Shown: positions 30,376 through 41,367, counted from the stretch's first letter. The stretch: DNA of 64,000 nt from Tetrapisispora phaffii CBS 4417 (GCF_000236905.1 NC_016527.1:248001-312000), one strand, 5' to 3'. Numbers and translations are program-made. The notes: a model not told the origin generated them from the sequence alone.

Positions 30376-32088
30376 TTGATGCCACAAATAAAAGTCATAA
30401 ATAATGCCTATCATTCAAATCACAATAACATGAATTATAATAATTTTAAACCACAGTCCCCCCCTGACTTACCATATTCATATATTTCTCCGTTAACAGA
30501 TGATTTAAATATTAAAGAAATTGCGAAAGGCAAAACTAAGCCATGGTATAATAAAAAACAATCTCATTTATTCAGAAAGGCATCGAATTTTGATATTGAT
30601 AAAGATTCAACTTATTCTAAGGATAACCACTCTGCAAGAAATTTATTAGATGAAAATCCTCATAAAATGAATAAAAATTTCAGAAGACATATTTACCCAA
30701 AAAAAAATAATGAATTCCCATCTAATGAAATTGGAGAGGCGACATCATTGAATAATATTACAAACACAGATAGCAGTAGCAACGACACATTTATTAATGG
30801 TAATGTCACAAACAAGGAGACAAAACCAATATTTCCAAATATAAATAAAGATAAAAGTTATATAACAAGTGATCAGCCAGATAAAAAAAAATATCTTAAA
30901 AATATTGAGGGGAAATATACAACTTCATCGTTATCAGAAGACTTGTATTCTGTGATACCAAAAAATATTCAAAACTGGAAGAGACATGATATGAAACAAA
31001 TTAAAAAGATATTAGCAGACCTAAAGAAAAATAAAGAGAAAGTCGTGAAAACATTAACGAAGCTAACCGTAGAATTTTCAAAATGGGAAGAAACCTTAGA
31101 CACTTTGGATCCTGATGTTTCAGAACTTACAAGAGAATTTAAATTTCTTTTCCATGATGAAATGATGTCTGAACGCCTTTTAACTAACAGTTACAACACA
31201 ATGGAAATAGCATTTACTAATGTAATGAATAGAGAAAGTGAATATAATAATTTTGCAAAACAAATAACCGAAGCAAATAAGAACCTACAAAAGATTATAA
31301 ATAAAGAAGGTTATAATTCTGAAGAATATATTTTTGAAAAAGAAAAGAGAGAATCTATGAATAATTCTTTACTTGTAAAGAGAAATCATTACCAAGAATC
31401 TATATTATGCAATATGCGTAAAAATTTAATGGATCATACTCAGATTAAATTGAATTGTTTCTCAAAGTCCAAAGAAATCGGAACAGAAATTTTAATGAAT
31501 TCATTAATTAAACTAAAAAATTCTGAAACAGATAATTATCATAATTTATTAAAACAGATAAAAAATAATTATAGTGCCAACAATGAAAGTAAAAACAATG
31601 ATAACCTCGAGATATTTTTAAACAAACTAGAAGTTAAAGTATCGAAAGATTATAAAGACACAGATGCATCAAATAATGAAAATAAAAAAGCATTCCAAGA
31701 TGAATATTATTTGGCGAATCTATCTTACAATGATAGTCGTTTGAAAACATTAGAACAAAGTCCGATTACTGGGAATAAATTTTTAAGAGGAGGCTTCAAT
31801 AATAGAGAAAGTAACGAAAATGGAACTACGCCAACGAAAAATCCGAATAAAGATGTTATCATAAGCAAAAAAAAAAGTATTGAAGATCCTGTTGGAAATA
31901 GTAAAAATATTGTTGTAAAAAATGAAATACTTGCTTCTTCAAATGAGAACTTAGAATCATTTATTGATGGTTTTTCAAATTTAAGAGATAAAGAAAATGC
32001 CAGTGGTATTTTGTTTAATATCGGAGACGATCAGAATAAGGTTGACTTAGAAGATGAAAGCGAAGTTGAGAACAATAAATGGGCTTGA
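30376..32088 (+). CDS. Divergent Pil1/Lsp1-like (eisosome BAR) protein
   Basis: The 570 residues have three parts. The first 195 are Asn/Lys/Ser-rich, low complexity. Residues about 196-385 are helical and follow, from my memory of the family, the Pil1/Lsp1 BAR domain: IKKILADLKKNKEKVVKTL, then EFSKW...LDPDVSELTREF, then helices ending in a KEIGTEILMNSLIKL segment. The last 185 are low complexity and acidic at the end. Pil1 and Lsp1 build eisosomes under the plasma membrane; the S. pombe relative Meu14 acts in forespore membrane formation. Identity to canonical Pil1 appears low, and the long tails are absent from Pil1 (339 residues). S. cerevisiae has no such gene between STB5 and RAD2. The gene sits directly downstream of tRNA-Thr and converges on RAD2 (161 bases). 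Confidence 0.6.
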   Translation: MMPQIKVINNAYHSNHNNMNYNNFKPQSPPDLPYSYISPLTDDLNIKEIAKGKTKPWYNKKQSHLFRKASNFDIDKDSTYSKDNHSARNLLDENPHKMNKNFRRHIYPKKNNEFPSNEIGEATSLNNITNTDSSSNDTFINGNVTNKETKPIFPNINKDKSYITSDQPDKKKYLKNIEGKYTTSSLSEDLYSVIPKNIQNWKRHDMKQIKKILADLKKNKEKVVKTLTKLTVEFSKWEETLDTLDPDVSELTREFKFLFHDEMMSERLLTNSYNTMEIAFTNVMNRESEYNNFAKQITEANKNLQKIINKEGYNSEEYIFEKEKRESMNNSLLVKRNHYQESILCNMRKNLMDHTQIKLNCFSKSKEIGTEILMNSLIKLKNSETDNYHNLLKQIKNNYSANNESKNNDNLEIFLNKLEVKVSKDYKDTDASNNENKKAFQDEYYLANLSYNDSRLKTLEQSPITGNKFLRGGFNNRESNENGTTPTKNPNKDVIISKKKSIEDPVGNSKNIVVKNEILASSNENLESFIDGFSNLRDKENASGILFNIGDDQNKVDLEDESEVENNKWA

Positions 32089-32249
32089 CATTTATAGATC
32101 TATATTATTTTTTTAATTTTAAACAAAACGCTAATCACATAAATATTATTAAAATCCAATTTTTAGAAACTAAGTATCCCAACGAATTTTTACATCATGT
32201 ATTACAAATGAGGCTAATTAGCAAAAGTAACATATTATTCCATAATAAT

Positions 32250-35200
32250 TTATTTAAAGTTTCCTTTTTTTAATTTATTGGTAGCTGTCAAGACTCTCTT
32301 TCCCATGTTTAACATCTTCTCTGTGCTGATTAATTCGGTAGGGAAGAAGTCTGTTAACCGTTTTTGCTTCGGTTTCCTTTTCCTTTTATTAATATCCTTT
32401 ATTAATGGAATCAATACTTCATCTGATTTTTCTTGGGTCCAACGAACCTCTTTTAACATAAAAGTCCGTAGCATATCAAGATCTGGCACGCCCCAGGTAA
32501 AATTTGTTTTATCACTATCTACTTCGGGGTATAAATATGCATTCCGAACTGCAGCACTTGGAAAATTAGAGTCTAATATAATTTCATTCTTTACAAGCTT
32601 TTTTCTTAAATCCTTTTGAAATTTACTTTCGGTCTTTTGGTTATTTTTATCAAATTGACCATCCATATACCAATCCCTAAAGTTTTCCAATGATCCAAAC
32701 TCCGCAATAATTTCAATTCCTGATACTGGACCTATTCCTTTTATGCCAGAGGTATAGTCACTTCCTAAAAGTAACGCTAAATCGATCAAATTACTTCTTT
32801 CTAAACCAAGCTGTACAGTCAGTTTATCCTGATCATAAAATTCAACGTAATTTTTTTCATGAAACATATTCTTATATACTTTGGAACCTCCAAATAGGAA
32901 GACATCACTATCATCAGTTATAATACCATCAACTAATTTTAGTTTCAAGAGTTCTGCACATTGAGCTTCTGCTTCCATTGGAGCAACAATGTAAGGTATT
33001 CCAAATCTGGTTAGTAACTCTTGAACAGATTTTATCATATCTTGAGTTACTTCATCAGAATCTCTTTTACTCTTTACTTGTTGTTCAAACAAATCATCTT
33101 CCATAAAAGTTTTACTTACATCTGTTTCGTTTAAATTTGTTTTGAATTCATTAAATTCTTGCCCTTCTTTTATTATATTTTCTACTATATCGTTCTGTTC
33201 ATCTTCGGAAAAATCATACTCAAATACAGCTGGGATCTTGTTACTAATTTTATTTGAATCCTGATGAGAAGATGCAATTTGGCTTTCATTATCTGATTCA
33301 GAGGACTCTGAAACACAATTGATTTTAGTTGAAAAATCATCTTGAGCATCGACAGTAACACTATCTTTATCTGTATTGTTATTTCCTTTTTCCTTACTAG
33401 AAATTATGATGATATCGTCATCATCGTTATTATTAGGATTTTTAATTGGAGTTTGAGAATCAACTATATGGTCGTTTAAAAATTCGTCAGCCGCTACTCC
33501 GGAATAAAGGACATAACCATCTCCTTTTGAATTTTTATTAGCGGTATCTTTACGGTTTGTTTTATCATGTACGAACTCAGTAGACGAGTAGGGATTGACT
33601 GGCATGTCCGATTTTTCTTGAAACCATACTGGAGTTTCCACTACCTCCTTTGCAGATTTCTCAGTAGAATCATCTTTGTTGATTTCTTTATTTTCATTGA
33701 TTGTTACTTTACTATTATTAAAAAACATCGAATTAGTTGGATTTACTTGATCGAATCCTGGAATGCGGCTCATAATATAATCTAACTTCCTTTCGGTAGT
33801 AGGTTCTGGTAAAATATATTCTGTCTGCTCTATTTTATTAGACTGTACTGAAGTGCTTGCAATCTGATTTAAGTTCGAGGGTTTTAAAAAATCATTATTT
33901 TTTAGAGCTGTTCCCCTAGTCGATAGTGTGGCTCTATCACGTCCTTGGTTTGCTTTGGTAATAAAAGCGGGTGACGTTATTTTTTTTTTAATAGTTTCCA
34001 TCATCTCTATTTCTTTTATCTGTTGGTTAAAATCATCATCATCTTCTTCACTGTTCTCATTATATCCTTTATTACCTGCAATATACTTGAAAGATTCTTC
34101 CTCACTATCTGACGATATTTGATAAACTTTAGGTAACTTGGAAATAGAAGGTTTTTTAACTGGCGATAATTTTATATTATGCTTTGCATCTAAAAATGCA
34201 CGACTGCCGACATTATTAGCAGGCTTATTAAACTGAGATAATTTTGCCGCTTTTAATGAGAAATCTTCTATTTTATTATCTTTCACGACTTTTGTATCCA
34301 CTTCTTCCCATTCAAAATCATCTTCATCATCTTCAATAGTTGCCATATGGTCTCCTGGAAATGTATTTGTTTTCTTGGGTATTTCTTTGTCTTTCTTGAT
34401 TGAAAAGTCATCTTGGTTAGAATATAAGTCTTCTTCTGAGATCAATTCTAATGGCTTATCTGAACGAAGCCCCTCTACATCTTGTAAACCCAAGGCCCAG
34501 CCTTGATCTGTTTTTGATAATGAGTACTCCTTATTCAATTGACCAGCAATTCTGGTTCTTAGTTTTTCATCGTTAAACTTAGAAGCACCCCCATCAGGAG
34601 CATCAGTAGTAGCTAATAATTTTTGGGTAAAAAAATTTCTTCTTCTGACCATATCAATTTGAAATTTGGAAAACTGCATACTTGTTGGGAAAATATTTTC
34701 TAACTGCTCTTTTGTATAACCTAATCTCAATCTGGACTTTAAACGTAGATTAGTCAAAATCATGTACTGGGTAGCCACAGGCAGTTCTTCGAATTCTTTG
34801 GAAGCAGGGTTAATAGTCTCTAAATCAACACCACCGAAACCATCTTCAATAGAATTTAAGATGTCGTCATATTTTTCAGTTGAAAGAATTCTAGTGTCAT
34901 CTTTATCAACCTTAAAACCAGCGATATCTGGAAGGTCCCATTCGTCATGAGGTTTAAATGACATTGAGGAAAAGTTTGTCATTCGATCAAAGTTATCCTC
35001 TAGTGTGCTTAGCTTATTACTATCTCCATTTTTGGAATGTTTGTCCTCATGTAACTGTTTTTGCAATTGGATAGCAAGTAGTTTCCTTGCAGTCAAAACC
35101 GCATTTTCTCTTTGCCCTTGTCGTCTTTCTTTTCTTTGTCTGATAGTCTCCCTTTTCAATACAGGCACTCCACCATCAAATACAAACACTGGTTTTACAC

Positions 35201-35405
35201 CAAAATAAAGAAGTTTACATATTCTTCTGAAAAAGCCTACTATATGTGCATTATTAACAGAATTGCCTTCATTATCTCTAACAGCCTTCAAAAATTGGTA
35301 TATCCAAATAGAAGCATCCACCGCCATTACCTTATCTTCTAGTGACTCTAATCTTACTGGTTTTGCGGTTGGACCGACAATGTCCCAAAAAGAATGAACA
35401 CCCAT
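32250..35405 (-). CDS. RAD2: Nucleotide excision repair endonuclease Rad2 (XPG)
   Basis: Makes the 3' incision in nucleotide excision repair and associates with TFIIH. The N-terminal nuclease block (XPG-N, residues 1 to about 100) begins MGVHSFWDIVGPTAKPV. A long acidic spacer (about 350-780) follows. The internal block (XPG-I) has APMEAEAQCAEL and ITDDSDVFLFG, which supply the metal-binding acidic residues, and a helix-hairpin-helix with GSDYTSGIKGIGPVSGIEI follows. Near the C-terminus KRLTDFF resembles a PCNA-interacting (PIP-type) motif. Length 1051 compares with 1031 in S. cerevisiae. In S. cerevisiae RAD2 (YGR258C) is in the same ancestral block. Confidence 0.97.
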   Translation of the reverse strand: MGVHSFWDIVGPTAKPVRLESLEDKVMAVDASIWIYQFLKAVRDNEGNSVNNAHIVGFFRRICKLLYFGVKPVFVFDGGVPVLKRETIRQRKERRQGQRENAVLTARKLLAIQLQKQLHEDKHSKNGDSNKLSTLEDNFDRMTNFSSMSFKPHDEWDLPDIAGFKVDKDDTRILSTEKYDDILNSIEDGFGGVDLETINPASKEFEELPVATQYMILTNLRLKSRLRLGYTKEQLENIFPTSMQFSKFQIDMVRRRNFFTQKLLATTDAPDGGASKFNDEKLRTRIAGQLNKEYSLSKTDQGWALGLQDVEGLRSDKPLELISEEDLYSNQDDFSIKKDKEIPKKTNTFPGDHMATIEDDEDDFEWEEVDTKVVKDNKIEDFSLKAAKLSQFNKPANNVGSRAFLDAKHNIKLSPVKKPSISKLPKVYQISSDSEEESFKYIAGNKGYNENSEEDDDDFNQQIKEIEMMETIKKKITSPAFITKANQGRDRATLSTRGTALKNNDFLKPSNLNQIASTSVQSNKIEQTEYILPEPTTERKLDYIMSRIPGFDQVNPTNSMFFNNSKVTINENKEINKDDSTEKSAKEVVETPVWFQEKSDMPVNPYSSTEFVHDKTNRKDTANKNSKGDGYVLYSGVAADEFLNDHIVDSQTPIKNPNNNDDDDIIIISSKEKGNNNTDKDSVTVDAQDDFSTKINCVSESSESDNESQIASSHQDSNKISNKIPAVFEYDFSEDEQNDIVENIIKEGQEFNEFKTNLNETDVSKTFMEDDLFEQQVKSKRDSDEVTQDMIKSVQELLTRFGIPYIVAPMEAEAQCAELLKLKLVDGIITDDSDVFLFGGSKVYKNMFHEKNYVEFYDQDKLTVQLGLERSNLIDLALLLGSDYTSGIKGIGPVSGIEIIAEFGSLENFRDWYMDGQFDKNNQKTESKFQKDLRKKLVKNEIILDSNFPSAAVRNAYLYPEVDSDKTNFTWGVPDLDMLRTFMLKEVRWTQEKSDEVLIPLIKDINKRKRKPKQKRLTDFFPTELISTEKMLNMGKRVLTATNKLKKGNFK

Positions 35406-35705
35406 GGTAATTATATTAGTTCTTTAGTAATCGCAAAATATATGATTTTGAACAAAACTAAAAGAACTATTGATATAATACACCATAATATCAAAGTTCA
35501 GATAAATTTTATACGTAATTTATGTAATTTTTCTTATTCACTGTATGTTTATATTCCAAAAATATTATTTGTAATGTTTGACTTTTCCTAATACTGAATT
35601 TGTAACCGATGATCTTTATATATATTGTCTTCATGAAGAATGAATGTGGTCTATAATATTTCAAAGAAAGTTAATTATACGTGTTTTGAAAAAACAAAAT
35701 CAAAT

Positions 35706-35777
35706 GCTCTAACTGAGGATTGAACTCAGGACCTTTACCGTGTGAAGGTAACGTGATAACCACTACACTATTAAAGC
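35706..35777 (-). tRNA. tRNA-Val (anticodon CAC)
   Basis: On the minus strand: acceptor GCTTTAA/TTAGAGC, A box TAGTGTAGTGG, anticodon loop CTTCACACG with CAC, and T-arm CTGAG-TTCAATC-CTCAG. There is no intron. The upstream side of the gene faces the retrotransposon, whose 5' LTR starts 96 bases away. Confidence 0.95.
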
Positions 35778-35872
35778 ATTCTATAATACGTTTGGTAATA
35801 CTATTGGGATATTATTGATTAATATAAACTGGGTCTTGCACGAGTGCCAGTGTAACTTGTCGTTATTAATAG

Positions 35873-36635
35873 TGTTGGAAATGAGACTGGTCGTATAAGT
35901 GACTATACGATACCAGATATTACCTCTTTAGGAGATTATTGTTGCAAACCTGAAACAATAGTGCCTGCAAGAATGTAATAGCAGAATTCCTAATGCATAA
36001 ATAGTACTGTCAGAATTATTGTAGTGTATGTGACTGAACTAAGAGTTTATGACACTTTGAGTCCAGAACTAATAGATCACTTACTAATGGAAAGAAGGTC
36101 TAGAACAATCTTTCAAGTGGTAGGTGAAAATTTCTCACTACAATGTAAATGGCTACGTGATAAACACAGATGTACAATACAGCACTAAAGAGCCTAGGAG
36201 GATGAATGAACACGTACACATGTTCATTCAACTGTCAGATTAACTCATATATAAGGAGGGCATCTAACTCTATATAGAATAGTTTAATTACACTAATAAA
36301 AGATCAATCGATTATTTAACTATAAAAAAGATGGACTATACTAGAGCAACTGAAGTGGCTAATGACACTAACTTAGATGTTGGAACTACCCAACATAAGC
36401 TTGTTACTCCACAAGTACTGTAGAACCATCAGCCTGCTGTACGTGTTCAACTCGACGACGTCGTCTCGTTGGACAGAACGGTAGATTGAAATATGATCTA
36501 TATATAAACCCCGGTAATCAATAGTAAATAATTCATTGATCCAGGTCCAAGAGACCAGAGAGATTAATTTAGATATAAAGTATATAATCTAACAACATTT
36601 TAATATGTTAAAGCAATGAACACAACTATTGAGCA
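35873..36635 (+). mobile_element. 5' LTR of the copia element, interrupted by another LTR
   Basis: Begins TGTTGGAAATGAGACTGG and ends TATTGAGCA. Without the 406-bp insertion and one 5-bp target duplication it is 352 bp, the same as the solo LTR at 29598. It carries a TATA-type CTATATATAAACC near 36500. The gag ATG (36616) lies inside the LTR, as in Ty1. Confidence 0.92.
36008..36413 (+). mobile_element. Younger solo LTR nested in the 5' LTR (406 bp)
   Basis: Runs TGTCAGAATT...CTCCACA and is flanked by the 5-bp duplication AGTAC (36003-36007 and 36414-36418). It differs from the copy at 41998 at only three positions by my reading. It contains a 10-bp-arm stem-loop (36203-36212 with 36221-36230), a TATATAAGG element at about 36247, and an ATG near the end opening a frame (MDYTRATEVAN...) out of the LTR, as gag does in Ty1. 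Confidence 0.95.
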
Positions 36636-36647
36636 TGGTAGCGCTGC
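36636..36647 (+). other. Primer-binding site for initiator tRNA-Met
   Basis: TGGTAGCGCTGC begins directly after the LTR end. TGGTAGCGC is complementary to the 3' end of yeast initiator tRNA-Met, the known primer of Ty1. It is also coding (within gag). Confidence 0.85.
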
Positions 36648-37752
36648 TAAGAATCCAATTGATTCCACCAATTTGGAAGGTTCCCCAAGATCATCGGTCA
36701 ATGAGGACATTAGAGTCAAACAAGATCTAAACCCAAATGAATTTAATTTCTCTCCATATGGAAATGATGCTAACGGTTTTTACCATGGGTACCCTCAACA
36801 TCATCCGTATGTTATCCACGGTGGGTTTCCATGGTATCCACCAAACTATCCCTACCAGTATGGTCCAGGACCTCATACCCATAGATATCCGCCTGTACCA
36901 CCATCGAACATAAAGGTCCAAGGGAACGCATCTAACGTTCCTGACCAATCTTCCGAGATTTCTGATCCGACTATAAATGTTGGCGAGTCAACAAGAAGTA
37001 ACAATGATTCATTTCAGGACTTAAGAAAAAATGACATTGATTCTTCATCGGAAACGTTGGAACAGATCTCACATCCATCAGAATTCGACAACTGGTTATA
37101 CGGTTTTATGAATAAACTGAAATCCCAAGACATGTCCCACTGTATTCCGGACATGTATGGAAGGTACTTGAAAATTGTTACAAACAATGAGAAAAAGTAT
37201 ATCACTGATATGTTCAAATACTATGTTCCTATCACAGCTTATCCTAAATGGCTGATTGACATTTACGATAAGCATACGAATACAAAATATGCGTTAATAT
37301 CTTACGCAATGAAAAGATATGTTGCTAAACGCAATCCAGAGACTATAATTAAAGAACTAAATTCTCTGAAATACCACCCAAATATGGACAGCATATTATT
37401 CACTGATAAGGTAAACAAGCTTATCGATGAAGCTGAATTAATGGATGTTCATATTTCGGAAAAAAACATTTGTGAAAACTTTATAAAAAGTCTACCTCCC
37501 AGTCTAAGTAGCATTCTACATCTCTATGTGCATACTCCTAAGCCCATGACATTATCAGAGGTTCTTTTCCAGGTCGAGAAAATACAACCATATTTATCCA
37601 ACCTGGAAACTAAGTCACCAAATGGTAGAACCGTCGAGAAAACCGCGGTAAAACATCATCAACATTCAACGACTATTGATAAGAAAAAGTTTCCTAATGC
37701 AAAAAAAGTTCATCACTTGAAAAATACTTCAACATTATCAAGTCACGAACAG

Positions 37753-37759
37753 CTTAGGC
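37753..37759 (+). other. CTTAGGC frameshift heptamer within fused gag-pol
   Basis: Identical to the Ty1/Ty2 programmed +1 site and in the same codon phase (CTT AGG C). Here reading straight on (CTT AGG CCT) continues into protease, while a +1 shift (GGC CTG CTT...) meets TAG after seven codons. Confidence 0.9.
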
Positions 37760-40700
37760 CTGCTTCATCAGAAAATTTAGACGCTGACGATTATTTAATC
37801 ATTGATTCGGGTGCTGAAATTACTGTAGTAAAAGACGAAACTTTGCTACAAAACATACACCCGAATACAAAACATGTTCTATATGGAGCAGGTAACCAAA
37901 AGCTATCTGCCCCAGTGTCAGGTACACTACAATTTACCTTCACAAAAAATAAAAGATATCAAGTACATAGCTTGGTATCCTCGGAAGTAGACTATAACTT
38001 AATCAGTCTTTATCAATTGGAAAAGACTGGTCTCGTTGTAGATACCAAACATCGAACATTAGAAGACAAAAACAATAATGTCTTATGTTCACTCACCGAC
38101 ATCGATAAGTATGTTGCAATCCCAATCTCCTGTTTAACATCCCAAATCAAGAAGATACAGCAGTTAAGTACAGAGTTTACAAAGCCCTTTACAATGCAGT
38201 TCATTCATGATTTACTAGGACATATTAATATCCGAGATATTAAACGGACGATAGATCGGAAACTCATCAGAGGTATAGAACCTGATAAGGTTAACTGGTC
38301 GGGAATTGACAAATTCCAATGTAAATATTGTCTTCAGGGCAAATCTACAAAACGGAGACATACAATTGACTCACGAATTAAATATCAGATCAACTATGAA
38401 CCATTTGAATACATTCATACTGATATATTTGGACCTCTACATCACTTACCTGCTTCCACACCAGACTCTTTCATCACCTTTACCGACGAAAATACACGTT
38501 TCCGTTGGGTATTTGCGATCAATAATAAATCCTCGAATACTATTACTGCCATATTTAGGAAACTAATAAACTTGATTCATACACAATTTGGCACAAAAAT
38601 TAAGTGCTTTCAAATGGATCGTGGTTCTGAATATACAAATCATGAAATTGATGACTTATTTTGCAAATACGGTATCAGAAAGATATATAACACCGTTGGA
38701 GACTCGGCATCTAATGGTGTTGCAGAACGTACCAATCTCACCTTTTTGAACGATTGTCGTACACTACTGCATGCAACTAACCTACCAAATACGGTATGGT
38801 TTCATGCTGTTAAGTTTGCAGTTCTTATGCGGAATGCTATCTGCACTGCAACAAAAAATTCACCTCGTGCATCTGCTGGATTACTAGGCTTAGATATCAA
38901 AACGATATTACCCTTCGGCACACCGGTGATCGTGCACGAGCCCAATGCGAAATCAAAATTAGCCATACGAGGTCGAGATGGTTACGCATTATGTCCTTCA
39001 GAGGTATCATACGGCTACTTGATTTACATACCCTCACTCCATCGTATTGTGGATAGTTCAAGTTATAAACTTGTGAGCCGTACAGATTCGCTCTCTACGC
39101 CAGATAAAAATATCTTCGACGAGCTACTACTAACCGCTCACGAAGATAAACCATATTCTCCACCTGACATTATAGATTTACCTGAACCTATTATCGAGAT
39201 CGAGAAACATGAAGAACCGCCAGAAGATATATCACAATCTACTAGAGATAAATCTGTATCAGAATCCCCGTCATCTGACGATGAACGGATAGATACAAAC
39301 ACCACTAGTTTAGAAATCAAACCCATAATAGATGGATCAGATTCTAGTGATAAGTCCGATGACGGAATCGTATCACATGAAGATATATTCATACGTACGA
39401 ATGCACAACTAGCTAAGTCAGGCAAGAATGCCGACTTGCGACGAGCATTTCATGCCATTACCACTATGAAGAAGAAGAAGAATTCCTCGACATCATTATC
39501 ACATAATCCTATCATAAAGCGTTCGGGGGGTCTGGAAAAGATAACCAGACTAAAAGACTCTGATGACCTTCCGTCCCTATCCATATTTCGAGACAGGAAA
39601 CGGAAACATACACAGCCTAGTCTGCAGGATCAACTGAACGCTATATCGGGTGATGATGAAGATGATGAGGACCTTACTCTATCTTCATATTCCAAATCCA
39701 AACGCAAGCGCATACATTACCTGCATGCGATAAAGTACCAAACAAATATAACTCCCACAAGGGACTCTTTGAGTTATAGCGAAGCTATATCAAAAAATCG
39801 AGATGTGAAGCAACGTAATCTATACATCGCCGCTTATCGTAAGGAACTGGATCGACTATATAAGATGCAGACTTGGGATGAATCAACACTACATGATGTT
39901 GAAAACATACCCAAACATCAAATAATCAATTCCATGTTCATATTTACGGAGAAACGGGATGGAACTCACAAATATAGATACGTCGCAAGAGGTGACCAAC
40001 AAAAGGCTGGAACATACGATGAAAATGCTATATCCAATACAGTGCACAATTCCGCACTAATGACGTGCATGGCAATTGCACTGGAGACTAAACAATTCAT
40101 CACGCAGCTGGATATATCCTCCGCACACTTATATGCAGACCTTGATGAGGAACTCTATATTAGACCTCCACCACACATTAACCTACAAAATAAGGTATAT
40201 CGACTCCAGAAATCCTTATATGGTTTAAAACAGAGTGGAGCAAACTGGTATAATAATATAAAAACGTTCTTAACTCATGAATGCAATCTACAGGAAGTCA
40301 AACTGTGGCCCTGTGTATTCTATAATGGTACATTTAGAGTCTGTTTGTTCGTTGACGACATGGTCGTCTTTGCGGATGACATAACACAAACGGAATCATT
40401 TATTGAACTATTGCAAACCAAATATGACACAAAGGTTATCAATTTGGGAAATGAAGTTAAGAGTATTATACGCTATGATATGCTGGGTTTAAATATAGAA
40501 TATCACTTTGGTAGTTCTATATCGTTTGGGATGGAAAAGGTCTTGACTGAAAAGTTGGAAAAAATGAACATTGCGATACGCAAGGCGGGTAAGTTGGCAT
40601 GGGTAGCTGGACAACCAGGCCTATATATTAGTGATGAGGATATCGAGATGGAAGAAGAACACTACTTACAGGATGTCGAGTGGTTACAACGAATCACTGG

Positions 40701-41246
40701 TCTAGCCTCATAAATGGGACATAAAGACAGATTCGACACTCTGTACTATGTCAACGTTCTCGCGAGATATACATTGTACCCTAGCAAGACGGTAAAGCGT
40801 CTGGCCAGTGAGCTGGTACAATTCCTTTGGGACACTAGGCATAAAAAGCTCATTTGGTATGCTGATGACACAGCAATGATTAGCAATGCTATCATAACCG
40901 ATGCATCACATGTCAACCAGCCTGGATTTAAATCCCAAATAGCACATATGTCCTTACTAAACGGTAAGTTTATAGGTGCGAGAACCACAACTGCATCATT
41001 GACCTGCATCTCATCTACTGAAGTAGAGTCGTATGCAGTATCTGAAGCGATACCATGACTAACTGGTATTAGTTCTTTGATCACTCAGATACCCGATATA
41101 CCTGTACGGTCGACAATATACACTGACAGCATGCCAGTTATATCCATCGTCAAATCAGACAATGACAGCAACCTTAGAAATAGACTCTTTGGAGCAAGAG
41201 GCCACCATCTCCGGGATGATGTTCGATCTCAATCGCTCAAACTACA

Positions 41247-41367
41247 TGCTCAATAGTTGAATTCATTGCTTTAATATATTAATAGCTGTTAAATTATATA
41301 CTAGATATTTAGATTAATCACTCTGGTCTCTTGGACCTCGATCAATGAATCCTCTATCTATTGATTA
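41247..41367 (-). mobile_element. Truncated LTR fragment in inverted orientation
   Basis: Begins TGCTCAATAG and matches the first 120 bases of the minus-strand solo LTR at 29598 (the 3' end of the LTR, inverted). Similarity stops after CTATTGATTA. It abuts the truncated pol exactly, so it looks like an inserted antisense LTR that later lost its other half. Confidence 0.9.

Larger units (their letters stand above)
35873..41246 (+). mobile_element. Degenerate Ty1/copia-like LTR retrotransposon
   Basis: Order: 5' LTR, primer-binding site, gag, protease, integrase, reverse transcriptase, RNase H. The order integrase before RT places it in Ty1/copia (Pseudoviridae-type). It is incomplete: the 5' LTR is split by a younger LTR, the pol frame has two in-frame stops, and its 3' end and 3' LTR are missing. 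The pol sequence stops at 41246, where an inverted LTR fragment begins. Confidence 0.93.
36616..41246 (+). pseudogene. Retrotransposon gag-pol, fused frame, two nonsense codons
   Basis: One uninterrupted frame of 1365 codons (36616-40713) contains: a Ty1-type Gag region (about residues 135-340); the protease active site DSGA at 397-400; the integrase HHCC zinc region (HDLLGH near 533, CKYC about 40 residues later) and DDE core (HTDIFG, QMDRGSEY, GVAERTN); and the reverse transcriptase (LDISSAHLYADL, FVDD near 1245). TAA at 40711-40713 ends it at a place where Ty1 relatives have a codon. The same frame resumes as RNase H (TDAS, STEVE) up to TGA at 41056-41058, and again (YTDS) until 41246. So the pol is broken. 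The Ty1 frameshift heptamer CTTAGGC is at codon 380, but gag and pol share the same frame. Confidence 0.93.
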
